From contig NZ_JAJNEL010000001.1 of NCBI RefSeq assembly GCF_029428675.1, positions 4,774,001 through 4,838,000 on the forward strand: DNA of 64,000 nt, given 5' to 3'. The position numbers and the translations under genes are program-made. The notes under the pieces are model-generated. The model had not been told where the DNA came from and did no database searches. It saw only the letters and a program-made list of their open reading frames with translations. This DNA comes from Streptomyces sp. JH14. Lineage in GTDB: Bacteria; Actinomycetota; Actinomycetes; Streptomycetales; Streptomycetaceae. Positions 25,064-34,335 of this stretch are shown in pieces; within the stretch, counting starts at the first letter, position 1; every line of letters starts with the position of its first letter.

Positions 25064-26788
25064 ATGCGTCAACCGTCCGTCATATCGCGCCGCGTGGCAG
25101 CGGCCGTCGTGGTTCTCGTCGTGGGTTCGGGCGCCGCGGCCTGCGGCCCCCAGGACAGCAAGGGCAGCGACGCCGGCTCCGGCGCGGCGGGCAAGCCCGC
25201 CAAGGGCGGCACGCTCACCGTCCTCAACCGCAGCCCGCAGGAGGACTTCGACCCGGCGCGGCTGTACACCTCGGGCGGAGGCAACGTCCCGTCCCTGGTC
25301 TTCCGTACGCTGACCACCCGCAACCGTGAGGGCGGTGCAGCCGGCGCGAAGGTCGTCCCCGACCTGGCGACCGACCTGGGCACGCCCAGCAAGAACGCCA
25401 CCGTGTGGACGTACACGCTCAAGGACGGCCTGAAGTACGAGGACGGCACCGCGATCACGAGCGCCGACATCAAGTACGGCATCGAGCGCTCCTTCGCCGC
25501 CGAACTCTCCGGCGGTGCGCCCTACCTGCGCGACTGGCTGATCGGCGGGGCCGACTACCAGGGTCCGTACAAGGACAAGAAGGGCCTCGCCTCGATCGAG
25601 ACGCCCGACGCGAAGACGATCGTCTTCCACCTCAACAAGCCGGAGGGCGAGTTCCCCTACCTGGCGACGCAGACCCAGACGACCCCCGTACCGAAGGCCA
25701 AGGACACCGGCACGAAGTACGAGAACCACCCGATCTCCTCGGGGCCGTACAAGGTCGTCAAGAACGAGGGCGACGGCGAGCGCCTCGTCCTGGAGCGCAA
25801 CACGTACTGGTCGGCCGCGACCGACGAGGAGCGCAAGGCGTACCCGGACCGTATCGACGTGCGCTCCGGCCTCGACTCCGCCGTCATCAACCAGCGGCTC
25901 TCCGCCTCCCGGGGCGCCGACGCCGCTGCCGTCACCACCGACACCAACCTGGGCCCGGCCGAGCTCGCCAAGGTCACCGGCGACAAGAAGCTCGCCGCCC
26001 GCGTCGGCACCGGCCACTTCGGCTACACCAACTACATCGCCTTCAACCCGAAGGTGAAGCCGTTCGACAACCCGAAGGTGCGTCAGGCGATCTCGTACGC
26101 CGTCGACCGCACCTCGGTCGTCAACGCGGCCGGCGGCTCCTCGCTCGCCGAGCCCGCCACCACCTTCCTGCCGGAGCAGGCGTCCTTCGGCTACCAGGCC
26201 TACGACGCCTTCCCCGCCGGTAAGACGGGCAACGCGGCCAAGGCCAAGGAACTGCTGAAGGAGGCCGGTTACGCCAAGGGCCTGACCGTCACCCTCACGC
26301 ACTCCAACGACAAGAACTTCGCCACCAGCCCGGAGATCGCCACCGCGATCCAGGAGGCGCTGAAGAAGGCCGGGATCACGGTCAAGCTCCAGGGCCTGGA
26401 GTCCAACGCGTACTCGGACACGGTCTACAACGTGAAGAGCGAGCCCGGCTTCTTCCTCACCGGGTGGGGCGCCGACTGGCCGTCCGGCGGTCCGTTCCTC
26501 GCACCGATCTTCGACGGACGCCAGATCGTCAAGAACGGCTACAACTTCAACGCCTCCCAGCTCGACGACGCCTCCGTCAACAAGGAGGTCGACGAGATCA
26601 ACAAGCTGACCGACCTGAGCGCGGCCGCCAAGCGCTGGGGCGCACTCGACAAGAAGATCGGGGAGCAGGCGGTGACCGTGCCGCTGTTCCACCCCGTCTA
26701 CAAGCGTCTCTACGGGGAGGCGGTCAAGAACGTCGTCATCAGCGACTGGACCGGCGTTCTCGACATCTCGCAGGTCGCGGTCAAGTAG
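25064..26788 (+). CDS. Peptide/nickel-type ABC transporter substrate-binding lipoprotein
   Basis: A 574-aa family 5 solute-binding protein (DppA/OppA type). The signal peptide ends in the lipobox GAAAC, so the mature lipoprotein starts near Cys27. Family features include the GGTLTVLNRSPQEDFDPAR opening, LATDL...WTYTLKDGLKYEDG near residue 110, and RQAISYAVDRTSVV near 345. It captures a peptide-like ligand for the permeases encoded next. The ATG has a GAGAGG ribosome-binding site. The leader peptide ending Cys-Cys makes a thiol- or sulfur-containing ligand possible, which is speculation. Confidence 0.92.
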   Translation: MRQPSVISRRVAAAVVVLVVGSGAAACGPQDSKGSDAGSGAAGKPAKGGTLTVLNRSPQEDFDPARLYTSGGGNVPSLVFRTLTTRNREGGAAGAKVVPDLATDLGTPSKNATVWTYTLKDGLKYEDGTAITSADIKYGIERSFAAELSGGAPYLRDWLIGGADYQGPYKDKKGLASIETPDAKTIVFHLNKPEGEFPYLATQTQTTPVPKAKDTGTKYENHPISSGPYKVVKNEGDGERLVLERNTYWSAATDEERKAYPDRIDVRSGLDSAVINQRLSASRGADAAAVTTDTNLGPAELAKVTGDKKLAARVGTGHFGYTNYIAFNPKVKPFDNPKVRQAISYAVDRTSVVNAAGGSSLAEPATTFLPEQASFGYQAYDAFPAGKTGNAAKAKELLKEAGYAKGLTVTLTHSNDKNFATSPEIATAIQEALKKAGITVKLQGLESNAYSDTVYNVKSEPGFFLTGWGADWPSGGPFLAPIFDGRQIVKNGYNFNASQLDDASVNKEVDEINKLTDLSAAAKRWGALDKKIGEQAVTVPLFHPVYKRLYGEAVKNVVISDWTGVLDISQVAVK

Positions 26789-26790
26789 CC

Positions 26791-27774
26791 ATGGCCGAAG
26801 CTCTGCTGGTCAAGGAGGCGGGGGCCGTGCGGGCCCCCGCCTCCGGGGCCTCCTCGTTCTGGCGGCGGCTGCGCGCCCGGCGGTCCGCCGCTGTGGCGGC
26901 CGTCGTCGTCGCGCTGCTGGTCCTGGTCGCCCTCGCCGCCCCGCTGCTCGCGGGCATCGAGGGCCAGGACCCCACCACGTACCACGCGAACCTCGTCGAC
27001 TCCGCGACCGGCGGCGTGCCGCTGGGCTCGTACGGCGGGATCAGCGCCGACCACTGGCTCGGCGTCGAACCGCTCACCGGCCGCGATCTCTTCGCCCGCG
27101 TGGTGTACGGCGCCAGGGTGTCCCTCGGCGTCGCGCTCGCCGCGACCCTGCTCCAGGTGATCATCGGGCTGGCCGTCGGTCTCGCCGCCGGGCTCGGCAA
27201 CCGTTTCGTCGACCAGGTCCTCAGCCGCGTCACCGACGTCGTCGTCGCCCTGCCCGTCATGGTGATCGCGCTCGGCGCGCTCGCCGTCGTCCCCGCGGAC
27301 TTTCCGCGTCCGGTGCTGATCGCCACGATCGTCGGACTCGTCGGCTGGTCCGGCATCTCCAAGATCGTGCGCGCCCGGACCCTCGTGCTGAAGTCGCTCG
27401 ACCACGTGGCGGCCGCCCGGCTCAGCGGCTGGCGAGGGGTGCGCATCGCCCGGCGCGAACTGCTGCCCGCGCTCGCCGCACCCGTCATCACGTACGCCGT
27501 GCTGCTCTTCCCCGGCAACATCGTCGTCGAAGCGGCGCTGTCCTTCCTCGGCGTCGGCATCAAGCCGCCCACGCCGTCCTGGGGGCAGATGCTCAGCGAC
27601 GCCGACACCTGGTACCAGGCGGCGCCCACGTATCTGCTGATCCCCGCCCTGCTGATCTTCATCACCGTGCTGGCGCTGACCATCCTCGGCGAGGGCGTAC
27701 GCAACGCACTCGACCCGCGCGTCGCCTCCCGGCTGCGGGTCGGCACCGGACGCAAGAAGGAGGCCGGAGCATGA
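26791..27774 (+). CDS. ABC transporter permease, DppC/OppC type
   Basis: A 327-aa permease. A short cytoplasmic N-terminus (with SSFWRRLRARRSA) precedes helix 1, then a periplasmic loop with the family segment HWLGVEPLTGRDLFARVVYGARVSL, and five more helices. The EAA loop is seen at VRARTLVLKSLDHVAAARLSGWRG. It starts 2 nt after the substrate-binding gene and its stop overlaps the next start (ATGA). DppC-type precedes DppB-type here, the reverse of the usual order. Confidence 0.92.
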   Translation: MAEALLVKEAGAVRAPASGASSFWRRLRARRSAAVAAVVVALLVLVALAAPLLAGIEGQDPTTYHANLVDSATGGVPLGSYGGISADHWLGVEPLTGRDLFARVVYGARVSLGVALAATLLQVIIGLAVGLAAGLGNRFVDQVLSRVTDVVVALPVMVIALGALAVVPADFPRPVLIATIVGLVGWSGISKIVRARTLVLKSLDHVAAARLSGWRGVRIARRELLPALAAPVITYAVLLFPGNIVVEAALSFLGVGIKPPTPSWGQMLSDADTWYQAAPTYLLIPALLIFITVLALTILGEGVRNALDPRVASRLRVGTGRKKEAGA

Positions 27775-28760
27775 GCCGGTTCCTGCTGCGGCGCCTCGGC
27801 GGGGCGCTCTTCGTGCTCCTCGCCCTCAGCGTCGTCGTCTACGCCGCGTTCTACGTCGCCCCGGGCAACGTCGCACAGATCGCCTGCGGTCCGCGCTGCT
27901 CGCCCGCCCAGGTCGCACAGGTCAGCGACCAGCTGCGGCTCGGCGACCCGCTGTATCTGCAGTACGCGCACTTCCTCCAGGGGATCTTCGCCGGCCGCGA
28001 CTACTCGACCGGCACCGGGATCCTGCACTGCCCGGCACCCTGCCTCGGACGCTCGTACCAGAACGACGAGCAGGTGACCCAGATGATCCTCACCAAGCTC
28101 CCGGCCACCGCCTCGCTCGCCATCGGCGCCTTCGTGCTGTGGATCGTGGTCGGCGTCGGCACCGGGCTGCTCTCGGTGTGGCGGCGCGGCCGGGCGACCG
28201 AGCGGCTCCTCACCGGACTGACCCTGGCCGGCACGGCGACACCCGTCTTCGTCGTCGGCCTGCTGCTGATCATCGTCTTCTGCTCGGCGCTGCAACTGCT
28301 GCCGTTCCCCGACTACGTACCGCTCACCGAGGACCCGGAACAGTGGGCCTGGAACCTGCTGCTGCCCTGGGTCTCGCTGGCCCTGGTCTCCGCCGCTCCG
28401 TACGCCCGGATGACCCGGGCGTCGATGCTGGAGACCCTCGCCGAGGACCATGTACGCACCTTCCGCGCGTACGGCGTCAGTGAACGGCGGCTCGTCGGGC
28501 GGCACGCGCTGCGCGGCGCTCTCGGCCCCGTGATCGCGCTCGGCGCACTGGACATCGGCTCGATGTTCGGCGGCGCCGTGCTCACCGAATCACTCTTCAA
28601 CATCCCCGGCGTCGGACGCGAACTCGTCGAAGCCGTGAAGAACGTCGACCTTCCGGTCGTCGTCGGCCTGGTGCTCGTCACCGGCTTCTTCGTCGTCCTA
28701 GCCAATGCCGTCGCGGACATTCTCCAGGCGATGGCCGACCGTCGGGTGGTGCTGGCATGA
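27771..28760 (+). CDS. ABC transporter permease, DppB/OppB type
   Basis: A 329-aa permease with six helices. The N-terminus FLLRRLGGALFVLLALSVVVY is typical of the DppB family, as is the extracellular APG...LGDPLYLQY segment. The EAA loop is at ARMTRASMLETLAEDHVRTFRAYGVSERR. The external loop contains a Cys pair region (IACGPRCSP; LHCPAPCLG), unusual for this family, which may form disulfides. Overlapping start and stop codons on both sides indicate translational coupling. Confidence 0.92.
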   Translation: MSRFLLRRLGGALFVLLALSVVVYAAFYVAPGNVAQIACGPRCSPAQVAQVSDQLRLGDPLYLQYAHFLQGIFAGRDYSTGTGILHCPAPCLGRSYQNDEQVTQMILTKLPATASLAIGAFVLWIVVGVGTGLLSVWRRGRATERLLTGLTLAGTATPVFVVGLLLIIVFCSALQLLPFPDYVPLTEDPEQWAWNLLLPWVSLALVSAAPYARMTRASMLETLAEDHVRTFRAYGVSERRLVGRHALRGALGPVIALGALDIGSMFGGAVLTESLFNIPGVGRELVEAVKNVDLPVVVGLVLVTGFFVVLANAVADILQAMADRRVVLA

Positions 28761-30457
28761 GCCTGGTCGAGGTATCCGATCTGACGATCACCTTCGACGG
28801 AGCGGACGGCGCACGAGCCGTGGACGGCCTCTCCTTCACCCTGGAGGCGGGCGCCGCGCTCGGCGTCGTCGGCGAGTCCGGCTCGGGCAAGAGCGCGTCG
28901 GCGTACGCCCTGCTCGGGCTTCACCGGGGGACCGGGGCCGCGGTCGGCGGCTCGATCCGGGTCGCCGGCGTGGACGTACAGACGGCGGACGACGCGGAAC
29001 TGCGGGCGCTGCGCGGCGCAAAGGCCGCGATGGTCTTCCAGGACCCGCTGTCGTCGCTGGACCCCTACTACGCGGTCGGCGACCAGATCGCCGAGGTGTA
29101 CCGGGTCCATACGCGTGCCTCGCGGCGGGCGGCGCGGGCGCGGGCCGTCGACGTGCTCGACCGGGTCGGCATCCCCGACGCGGCACGGCGGTCACGGTCC
29201 CGGCCGCACGAGTTCTCCGGCGGGATGCGGCAGCGCGCGCTGATCGCGATGGCGGTGGCCTGCGAGCCGGAGCTGCTGATCGCCGACGAGCCGACGACCG
29301 CGCTGGACGTCACCGTCCAGGCCCAGATCCTCGACCTGCTGCACACCCTGCGCAAGGAGACCGGAATGGGCCTGCTGCTGGTCACCCACGACGTGGGGGT
29401 CGCGGCGGAGAGCGTCGACGACGTGCTGGTCATGCAGTCGGGCCGTGAGGTCGAGCGCGGCTCGGTCGCCGAGGTGCTCGGCGCTCCCCGGCAGCCGTAC
29501 ACGCGCGACCTGCTGGCGGCGGTACCGCGGGTGGACGCGGAGCGTCCGGTGCGGGCGGGGGCACGCGTGCCGGCGGCTCGCGTCGCCGACGTGGCCGGGC
29601 CGGCACGGGAAACAGCCGCGCCCCAGGTCGCTCCGGTGGGTGAGCCCCTGCTCGAAGCCGTCGATCTGCGACGCGCCTTCGGGCGGGGCCGTGACCGGGT
29701 CACCGCCGTGGACGGCGTCTCGCTGACCGTCCACCCCGGCGAGACGCTCGGCATCGTCGGCGAGAGCGGCAGCGGCAAGACGACCCTCGGCCGGATGCTC
29801 GTACGCCTCCTCGACCCGACCGCGGGCCGGCTCCACTACCGGGGCACGGAGATCGGATCGCTGTCGGACAAGGCGCTGCGCCCGCACCGGCGCGAGCTCC
29901 AGATGGTCTTCCAGGACCCCGTCGCCTCGCTCAACCCGCGCCGCTCGATCGGTGAATCCGTCGCCGATCCGCTGCGCGCGGCGGGCGCACTCGACGACAC
30001 CCGGATCCGGGCGCGTGTCCAGGAACTGCTGGAACGCGTCGGCCTCGACCCCGACCGGTACGACCGCTACCCGCACGAGTTCAGCGGCGGACAGCGCCAG
30101 CGTGTGGGCATCGCCCGTGCGCTCGCCGCCGACCCCAAGCTGATCGTGTGCGACGAACCGGTCTCCGCGCTCGATGTCACCACCCAGGCACAGGTCACCG
30201 CGCTCCTCGCCGAGCTGCAGCGCGAACTCGGCCTCGGGCTGGTCTTCATCGCCCACGACCTCGCGGTCGTACGGCAGGTCAGCGACCGGGTCGCGGTGAT
30301 GCGGCAGGGCCGGATCGTCGAGCAGGGGCGTGTCGACGAGGTGTACGGGGCGCCCCAGGACCCGTACACCAAGCAGCTCCTGGCCGCTGTGCCCTCGCTC
30401 GATCCGGCGCTCGCCGCCGTGCGCCGCGCGGCTCGCAAGGAGCTGGCCGCAGCCTGA
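28757..30457 (+). CDS. Fused dual ABC ATPase (DppD-DppF type)
   Basis: A 566-aa protein with two nucleotide-binding domains in tandem. Domain 1: Walker A GESGSGKS (about residue 39), signature FSGGMRQR, Walker B LLIADEPTTALD. Domain 2: Walker A GESGSGKT (about 336), signature FSGGQRQR, Walker B LIVCDEPVSALD. Both domains look catalytically intact and end with oligopeptide-type C-terminal segments (RQPYTRDLLAAVP; QDPYTKQLLAAVP). It energises the two permeases and is the last gene of the operon. Confidence 0.94.
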   Translation: MSLVEVSDLTITFDGADGARAVDGLSFTLEAGAALGVVGESGSGKSASAYALLGLHRGTGAAVGGSIRVAGVDVQTADDAELRALRGAKAAMVFQDPLSSLDPYYAVGDQIAEVYRVHTRASRRAARARAVDVLDRVGIPDAARRSRSRPHEFSGGMRQRALIAMAVACEPELLIADEPTTALDVTVQAQILDLLHTLRKETGMGLLLVTHDVGVAAESVDDVLVMQSGREVERGSVAEVLGAPRQPYTRDLLAAVPRVDAERPVRAGARVPAARVADVAGPARETAAPQVAPVGEPLLEAVDLRRAFGRGRDRVTAVDGVSLTVHPGETLGIVGESGSGKTTLGRMLVRLLDPTAGRLHYRGTEIGSLSDKALRPHRRELQMVFQDPVASLNPRRSIGESVADPLRAAGALDDTRIRARVQELLERVGLDPDRYDRYPHEFSGGQRQRVGIARALAADPKLIVCDEPVSALDVTTQAQVTALLAELQRELGLGLVFIAHDLAVVRQVSDRVAVMRQGRIVEQGRVDEVYGAPQDPYTKQLLAAVPSLDPALAAVRRAARKELAAA

Positions 30458-30533
30458 CCCAACGTAACCGATCCCGCTCATAGCGCGACAGAACGCTACC
30501 GGGGCGGGAAAGTTACGACGGTTCACCCCTTTC

Positions 30534-30567
30534 GGTGGCGCGATGGACAACCGTCCATCGCGCCACC
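30534..30567 (+). terminator. Terminator after the ABC transporter operon, 15-bp perfect stem
   Basis: Arms 30534-30548 and 30553-30567 are exact complements with a 4-nt AACC loop, 77 nt after the operon's last stop. There is no T-run, which is common in Streptomyces. Confidence 0.7.
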
Positions 30568-30647
30568 CGAATATCCGCTTACGGTCGTCCCGCTGTGAGT
30601 CGCCGATCCGACGGCGGCCGCCCACAAGGGAGATCGGGGGTGCACTC

Positions 30648-32432
30648 GTGCGGATCGGGCTCCTCACCGACGGTGGTTATCCGTATGCGACCGGTGAGTC
30701 CAGACTCTGGTGCGACCGTCTGGTGCGCGGGCTGGCGCAGCATGAGTTCGATCTCTATGCGCTCAGCCGCTCCGCCGAGCAGGAGGCCCAGGGCTGGGTG
30801 CAGCTCCCGCACCAGGTCAGCCGGGTGCGGACGGCGCCGCTGTGGATGGCCGACGAGGACATCCTGGGCGGCCGAACCCCCAAGGGTCTGCTCGCCCGAC
30901 TGCTGACCGGCGGGGGCGGCCGGCCCTACGGACGGCGCGAACGGCGCCGCTTCAGGGCGTCCTTCACCGCGCTCGCGACGTCGATCTGCACGACGGAGAC
31001 GGCGGGCGACGACGAGGAGGGCGTGCGCCGTACGAGCGCCCCCGGCGCCGCCGATGCGCAGTTCACCGACGGGCTCTACGGACTCGCCGAACTGGCCCGC
31101 GACCACGGCGGACTCACCGCTGCCCTCCGCTCGGAGGCCGCCGTCCGGGTGCTGGAGGCCGCCTGCCGCGCCCCGGGCACGAGCCGCACGGTCCAGACCG
31201 CGACCGTCCCCGACCTCCTCGCCCTCACCGCCGAGCTGGACCGTGTCCTGAGGCCCCTCTCGCTCGACTGGTACGACGAGGAGAGTCTCGGCGCGGTCGA
31301 CGTCTGCCACGCCACCTCCGGCGGCGCCGCCGCGCTGCCGGGGCTGCTGGCCAAACGCTTCTTCGGAGTACCGCTGCTGGTCACCGAGCACGGTGTGCAG
31401 CTGCGGGCGCACTACCTCGCCGCGACCGGCACACCGCTGAGCGCGGCGGTACGCGCCCTGCTCGCCGGCTTCCACCGGCGGCTCGCCGCCGAGGTGTACC
31501 GGCAGGCCGCGCTCATCACCCCCGGCAACACGCACGCCCGCCGCTGGCAGGAGCGGTGCGGCGCCGACCCGGCCAAGCTGCGTACCGTCTACCCCGGCAT
31601 GGAGGCCGCCCGCTTCGCCGCGCTCGGCGAGAGCGACGACGACGGCGGACCCGACACGCTGGTCTGGGTCGGCAGGGTCGAACCCGCCAAGGACCTGATC
31701 GCGCTGCTGCACGCCTTCGCCGAGGTACGGAAGGCCGAACCGGACGCGCGGCTGCGCATCGTCGGCGCGACGGCGCCGGGCCCGGAGGGGACGACGTACC
31801 TCGCCCACTGCCGGGCGTTCGCCGCCCAGCTCTTCCCTGACGAGGCCGCCGACGCACATGCCGTCGGGGACAACCCCGTCTCCTTCGAGGACATCGGCGA
31901 CGCCGACCTCCCGGACCTGGCCGAGGCGTACGCCGCGGGCGGGATCGTGGTCCTCTCCAGCGTGGTCGAGGGCTTCCCGATCAGCCTGGTCGAGGCGATG
32001 TTCTGCGGACGGGCCACGGTGTCGACGGACGTCGGAGCGGTCGTCGAAGTCATCGGCGGTACGGGGCTGGTGGTGCCCCCGCGCAACCCGCGAGCGCTCG
32101 CCGACGCGTGCATCGCGCTGCTGCACGACCCCGAGCGCCGTGCACGACTCGGCGCGGCGGCGCGCGCCCGCGCGCTCGAACTCTTCACCGTCGAACAGAA
32201 TCTTGCGGCATTTCGCGGCATTTACCTGGACCTGATCTCGCGGGCCCCGGTGCGCCCGACGGACGCGCTGGAGGCGAACGGTGTCCCGCGCCCGTTCGCG
32301 ACGCCGCCGGAGGCCCATGTGCTGGGCAGCTGGACGGCCCCCGTCCCGTCCGCGGCCGGTCAGCGCACCCCGAGCTGGGCCACCGAGGGCGTGTGCGCGG
32401 GCGCGCGAGGTACGGGGGACGGCGATGTGTGA
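30648..32432 (+). CDS. DUF3492 glycosyltransferase family 4 (PelF-like)
   Basis: A 594-aa glycosyltransferase. The N-terminal half is the DUF3492 domain (starts VRIGLLTDGGYPYATGESR), the type found in PelF, the polymerase of Pel polysaccharide. The C-terminal half is a GT-B donor domain: LVWVGRVEPAKDLIALL near residue 342, and the EX7E motif in VVEGFPISLVEAM near 440. An insertion rich in Arg and Glu (residues about 85-150) sits inside the N-terminal domain. The GTG at 30648 is preceded by GGGGG 7 nt upstream. Its stop overlaps the start of the next gene, so the products are probably made together. Confidence 0.87.
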   Translation: MRIGLLTDGGYPYATGESRLWCDRLVRGLAQHEFDLYALSRSAEQEAQGWVQLPHQVSRVRTAPLWMADEDILGGRTPKGLLARLLTGGGGRPYGRRERRRFRASFTALATSICTTETAGDDEEGVRRTSAPGAADAQFTDGLYGLAELARDHGGLTAALRSEAAVRVLEAACRAPGTSRTVQTATVPDLLALTAELDRVLRPLSLDWYDEESLGAVDVCHATSGGAAALPGLLAKRFFGVPLLVTEHGVQLRAHYLAATGTPLSAAVRALLAGFHRRLAAEVYRQAALITPGNTHARRWQERCGADPAKLRTVYPGMEAARFAALGESDDDGGPDTLVWVGRVEPAKDLIALLHAFAEVRKAEPDARLRIVGATAPGPEGTTYLAHCRAFAAQLFPDEAADAHAVGDNPVSFEDIGDADLPDLAEAYAAGGIVVLSSVVEGFPISLVEAMFCGRATVSTDVGAVVEVIGGTGLVVPPRNPRALADACIALLHDPERRARLGAAARARALELFTVEQNLAAFRGIYLDLISRAPVRPTDALEANGVPRPFATPPEAHVLGSWTAPVPSAAGQRTPSWATEGVCAGARGTGDGDV

Positions 32433-34197
32433 GCAGGAGACGAACGCGAGGGCGGGCCGGCCGGGTGCGTCCGGCGCAGCAGGCGAACAACACGCAGGAA
32501 CACCCATGGGCGGCCGCCCGACCGAGGCACCCGTCGGCACACCGATGTCCGGCAGAAACCGGGACCCTCGCGCAGGGGCCCTGGTCTCCGAGGCACAGGT
32601 CGCGGAGATCTCCGCACCGATGTGGGACCTGTCCGCACCGCTGTCGGAGGTGCCGGGCCTGCCCGGGACGGGGCAGGTGATGCCGGGCCGCTCCGGGGCC
32701 GGGGCGGTGTCGGTCATGGGACGGCCGACAGGGCGGGGCGGGCGCCCGAACCCGGATCGGGGCGTCGATCGGGACGCTGCTCCGAGCCCGGATCGGGACG
32801 AGGAAGCGGATGCGGCCTCGGGCCACGGGCACCCCCCGACCGCCGAGCCGGAGGCGGCCGAAGCGGCGCCCGCGTCGACGGCGGCCGAGGTCGCGCATGT
32901 GCCCGAGGACGCACCTATGGCCACGCCCGCACCCGAGCCCGCGTCCGAGGACACGCGCCCGCTCAAACCCGCGGCCGGGGTCGCGCCCGCGCCCACGCGT
33001 CCCTCCGAGAGCACGCACGTGGCCACGGCCCCACCGACGCCTCGGTCCACCCCCGCCGACACCCGCCGTGCCCCCGAGGTCGGGCACCCCTCCGCCGTCC
33101 CCGCGCGCAAGCTCAGTACGTCCCGGCGCGGGCCCGTCGACCCCGTGAAGACGCTCATGCACCGCCACCGCGAGCTCTGCGAACGCGCCGTCGACCCGCT
33201 GGAGATCGCCGCCGGGCTGGAGGCCCACGGAGTCACCGACCGCACCGCCGCCCGCTACCGCCACCGCGATGTCTTCTCCCTCGCCGAGGAGCTCTACGCA
33301 CGGGTGCCCACCGTCGCGGGCGAGCCCGGTCGTGCGCCCGCGCCCGCACCGATGCGTGACATCGAGACGCGCGCCGCCTGGACGCTCCTCGCGCTGCTGC
33401 CCGGCGCCGCCTGCATCGCGACCGCCGTCGCGCTGCGCCTCACCGACGGGGTGCTCGGCGGCGGGGCGCGGCTCACCGTGACCCTCGGCGGGACCCTTGT
33501 CGCGCTCGTCGGCCTCAGCCTGTGCCTGCGCAACGGCCCCCTGCGCGCCGTCGAGGGGCACTCCTCGGCCGCTGCTCCGGTCTACGGCTACTGGCTCCTC
33601 GGCTACGTCCTCTACGGCGACGCCCTGCTCCACCAGGTGCTCAGCGGCGGCCCCGAAGGACCCTGGTCGATCACGCCCGCACCCCTTCTGGGACTGGCGC
33701 TCGCCGTCGCCCCGGCAGCCTGGTGCGCGCACCTCTTTTCCGTACACGCACAGCGCAAACTCGCCGGAAGCCGCGCGCTGGAGGAGTTCGCGGCAGGGGT
33801 GCGCCCTCTGCTCTTCGGGACCGTCGCACTCTTCCTCTGCGTTCTCACCGGACTGCTCCGCCTCGCCGACCTCGGGTACGGAGGCGGCGGCTCCCTCGTC
33901 GCGGCCGCCGCCCTCGGCGCACTGCTCCTGCTGGCCCGGCTGCTGACCGTCCACGGCTTTCCCGAGCCCGCCACCACCGGACTCGCCGCCGCCTGCGCCG
34001 TCGAAGCGGCGGCGCCCGCCCTGATCCTGACCGGCCGGCTGCCCGGCCTCCACTTCGTGGCACGCCCCGTCGACGCCGTCATCGCGGCGGGCGGCACCGG
34101 AGCCGTGCCCGCCCTCGCCTGCGGCGCAGCCGCGCTCGGGCTGCTGGTCCACGCCACCGTCGCTCTCTCCAGGGCCTCCGCCCACACCCTCGCGTAA
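32425..34197 (+). CDS. Large membrane protein linked to the PelF-like glycosyltransferase
   Basis: A 590-aa protein in two parts. Residues 1-230 are low-complexity and Pro/Ala/Glu/Arg-rich (probably disordered). A short conserved-looking segment follows (RHRELCERAVDPLEIAAGLEAHGVTD split over residues 240-270), possibly helical. Then about eight membrane helices run from residue 315 to the end. It is not recognisable as a standard flippase. In Pel loci a polytopic membrane protein (PelG) moves the polymer out; this protein could take that place, which is inference. The start overlaps the glycosyltransferase stop by 8 nt. Confidence 0.8.
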   Translation: MCEQETNARAGRPGASGAAGEQHAGTPMGGRPTEAPVGTPMSGRNRDPRAGALVSEAQVAEISAPMWDLSAPLSEVPGLPGTGQVMPGRSGAGAVSVMGRPTGRGGRPNPDRGVDRDAAPSPDRDEEADAASGHGHPPTAEPEAAEAAPASTAAEVAHVPEDAPMATPAPEPASEDTRPLKPAAGVAPAPTRPSESTHVATAPPTPRSTPADTRRAPEVGHPSAVPARKLSTSRRGPVDPVKTLMHRHRELCERAVDPLEIAAGLEAHGVTDRTAARYRHRDVFSLAEELYARVPTVAGEPGRAPAPAPMRDIETRAAWTLLALLPGAACIATAVALRLTDGVLGGGARLTVTLGGTLVALVGLSLCLRNGPLRAVEGHSSAAAPVYGYWLLGYVLYGDALLHQVLSGGPEGPWSITPAPLLGLALAVAPAAWCAHLFSVHAQRKLAGSRALEEFAAGVRPLLFGTVALFLCVLTGLLRLADLGYGGGGSLVAAAALGALLLLARLLTVHGFPEPATTGLAAACAVEAAAPALILTGRLPGLHFVARPVDAVIAAGGTGAVPALACGAAALGLLVHATVALSRASAHTLA

Positions 34198-34275
34198 CCC
34201 CGCACGACCCCGCGGAGCCGACGCCGCGGGTGCCTGTTCCGTACTGATCGCAACCTCCCCAAGGAGACACCGGAC

Positions 34276-34335
34276 ATGACCGCCCAAACCCTCGCACCGG
34301 TAGGCCGCCGTCGGCTCGAAGGGGGCGCACGATGA
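34276..34335 (+). CDS. 19-aa upstream peptide coupled to the epimerase gene
   Basis: A short frame starting at the ATG at 34276 with AAGGAG at good spacing. It encodes MTAQTLAPVGRRRLEGGAR and ends with TGA in the ATGA overlap with the epimerase start (34332). The epimerase itself has no separate strong ribosome-binding site, so its translation probably depends on reinitiation after this peptide. Confidence 0.55.
   Translation: MTAQTLAPVGRRRLEGGAR

Noticed and set aside
30579..33245. 888-aa minus-strand frame opposite the glycosyltransferase
   Set aside because: Shadow of high third-position GC; no domain and no ribosome-binding site.
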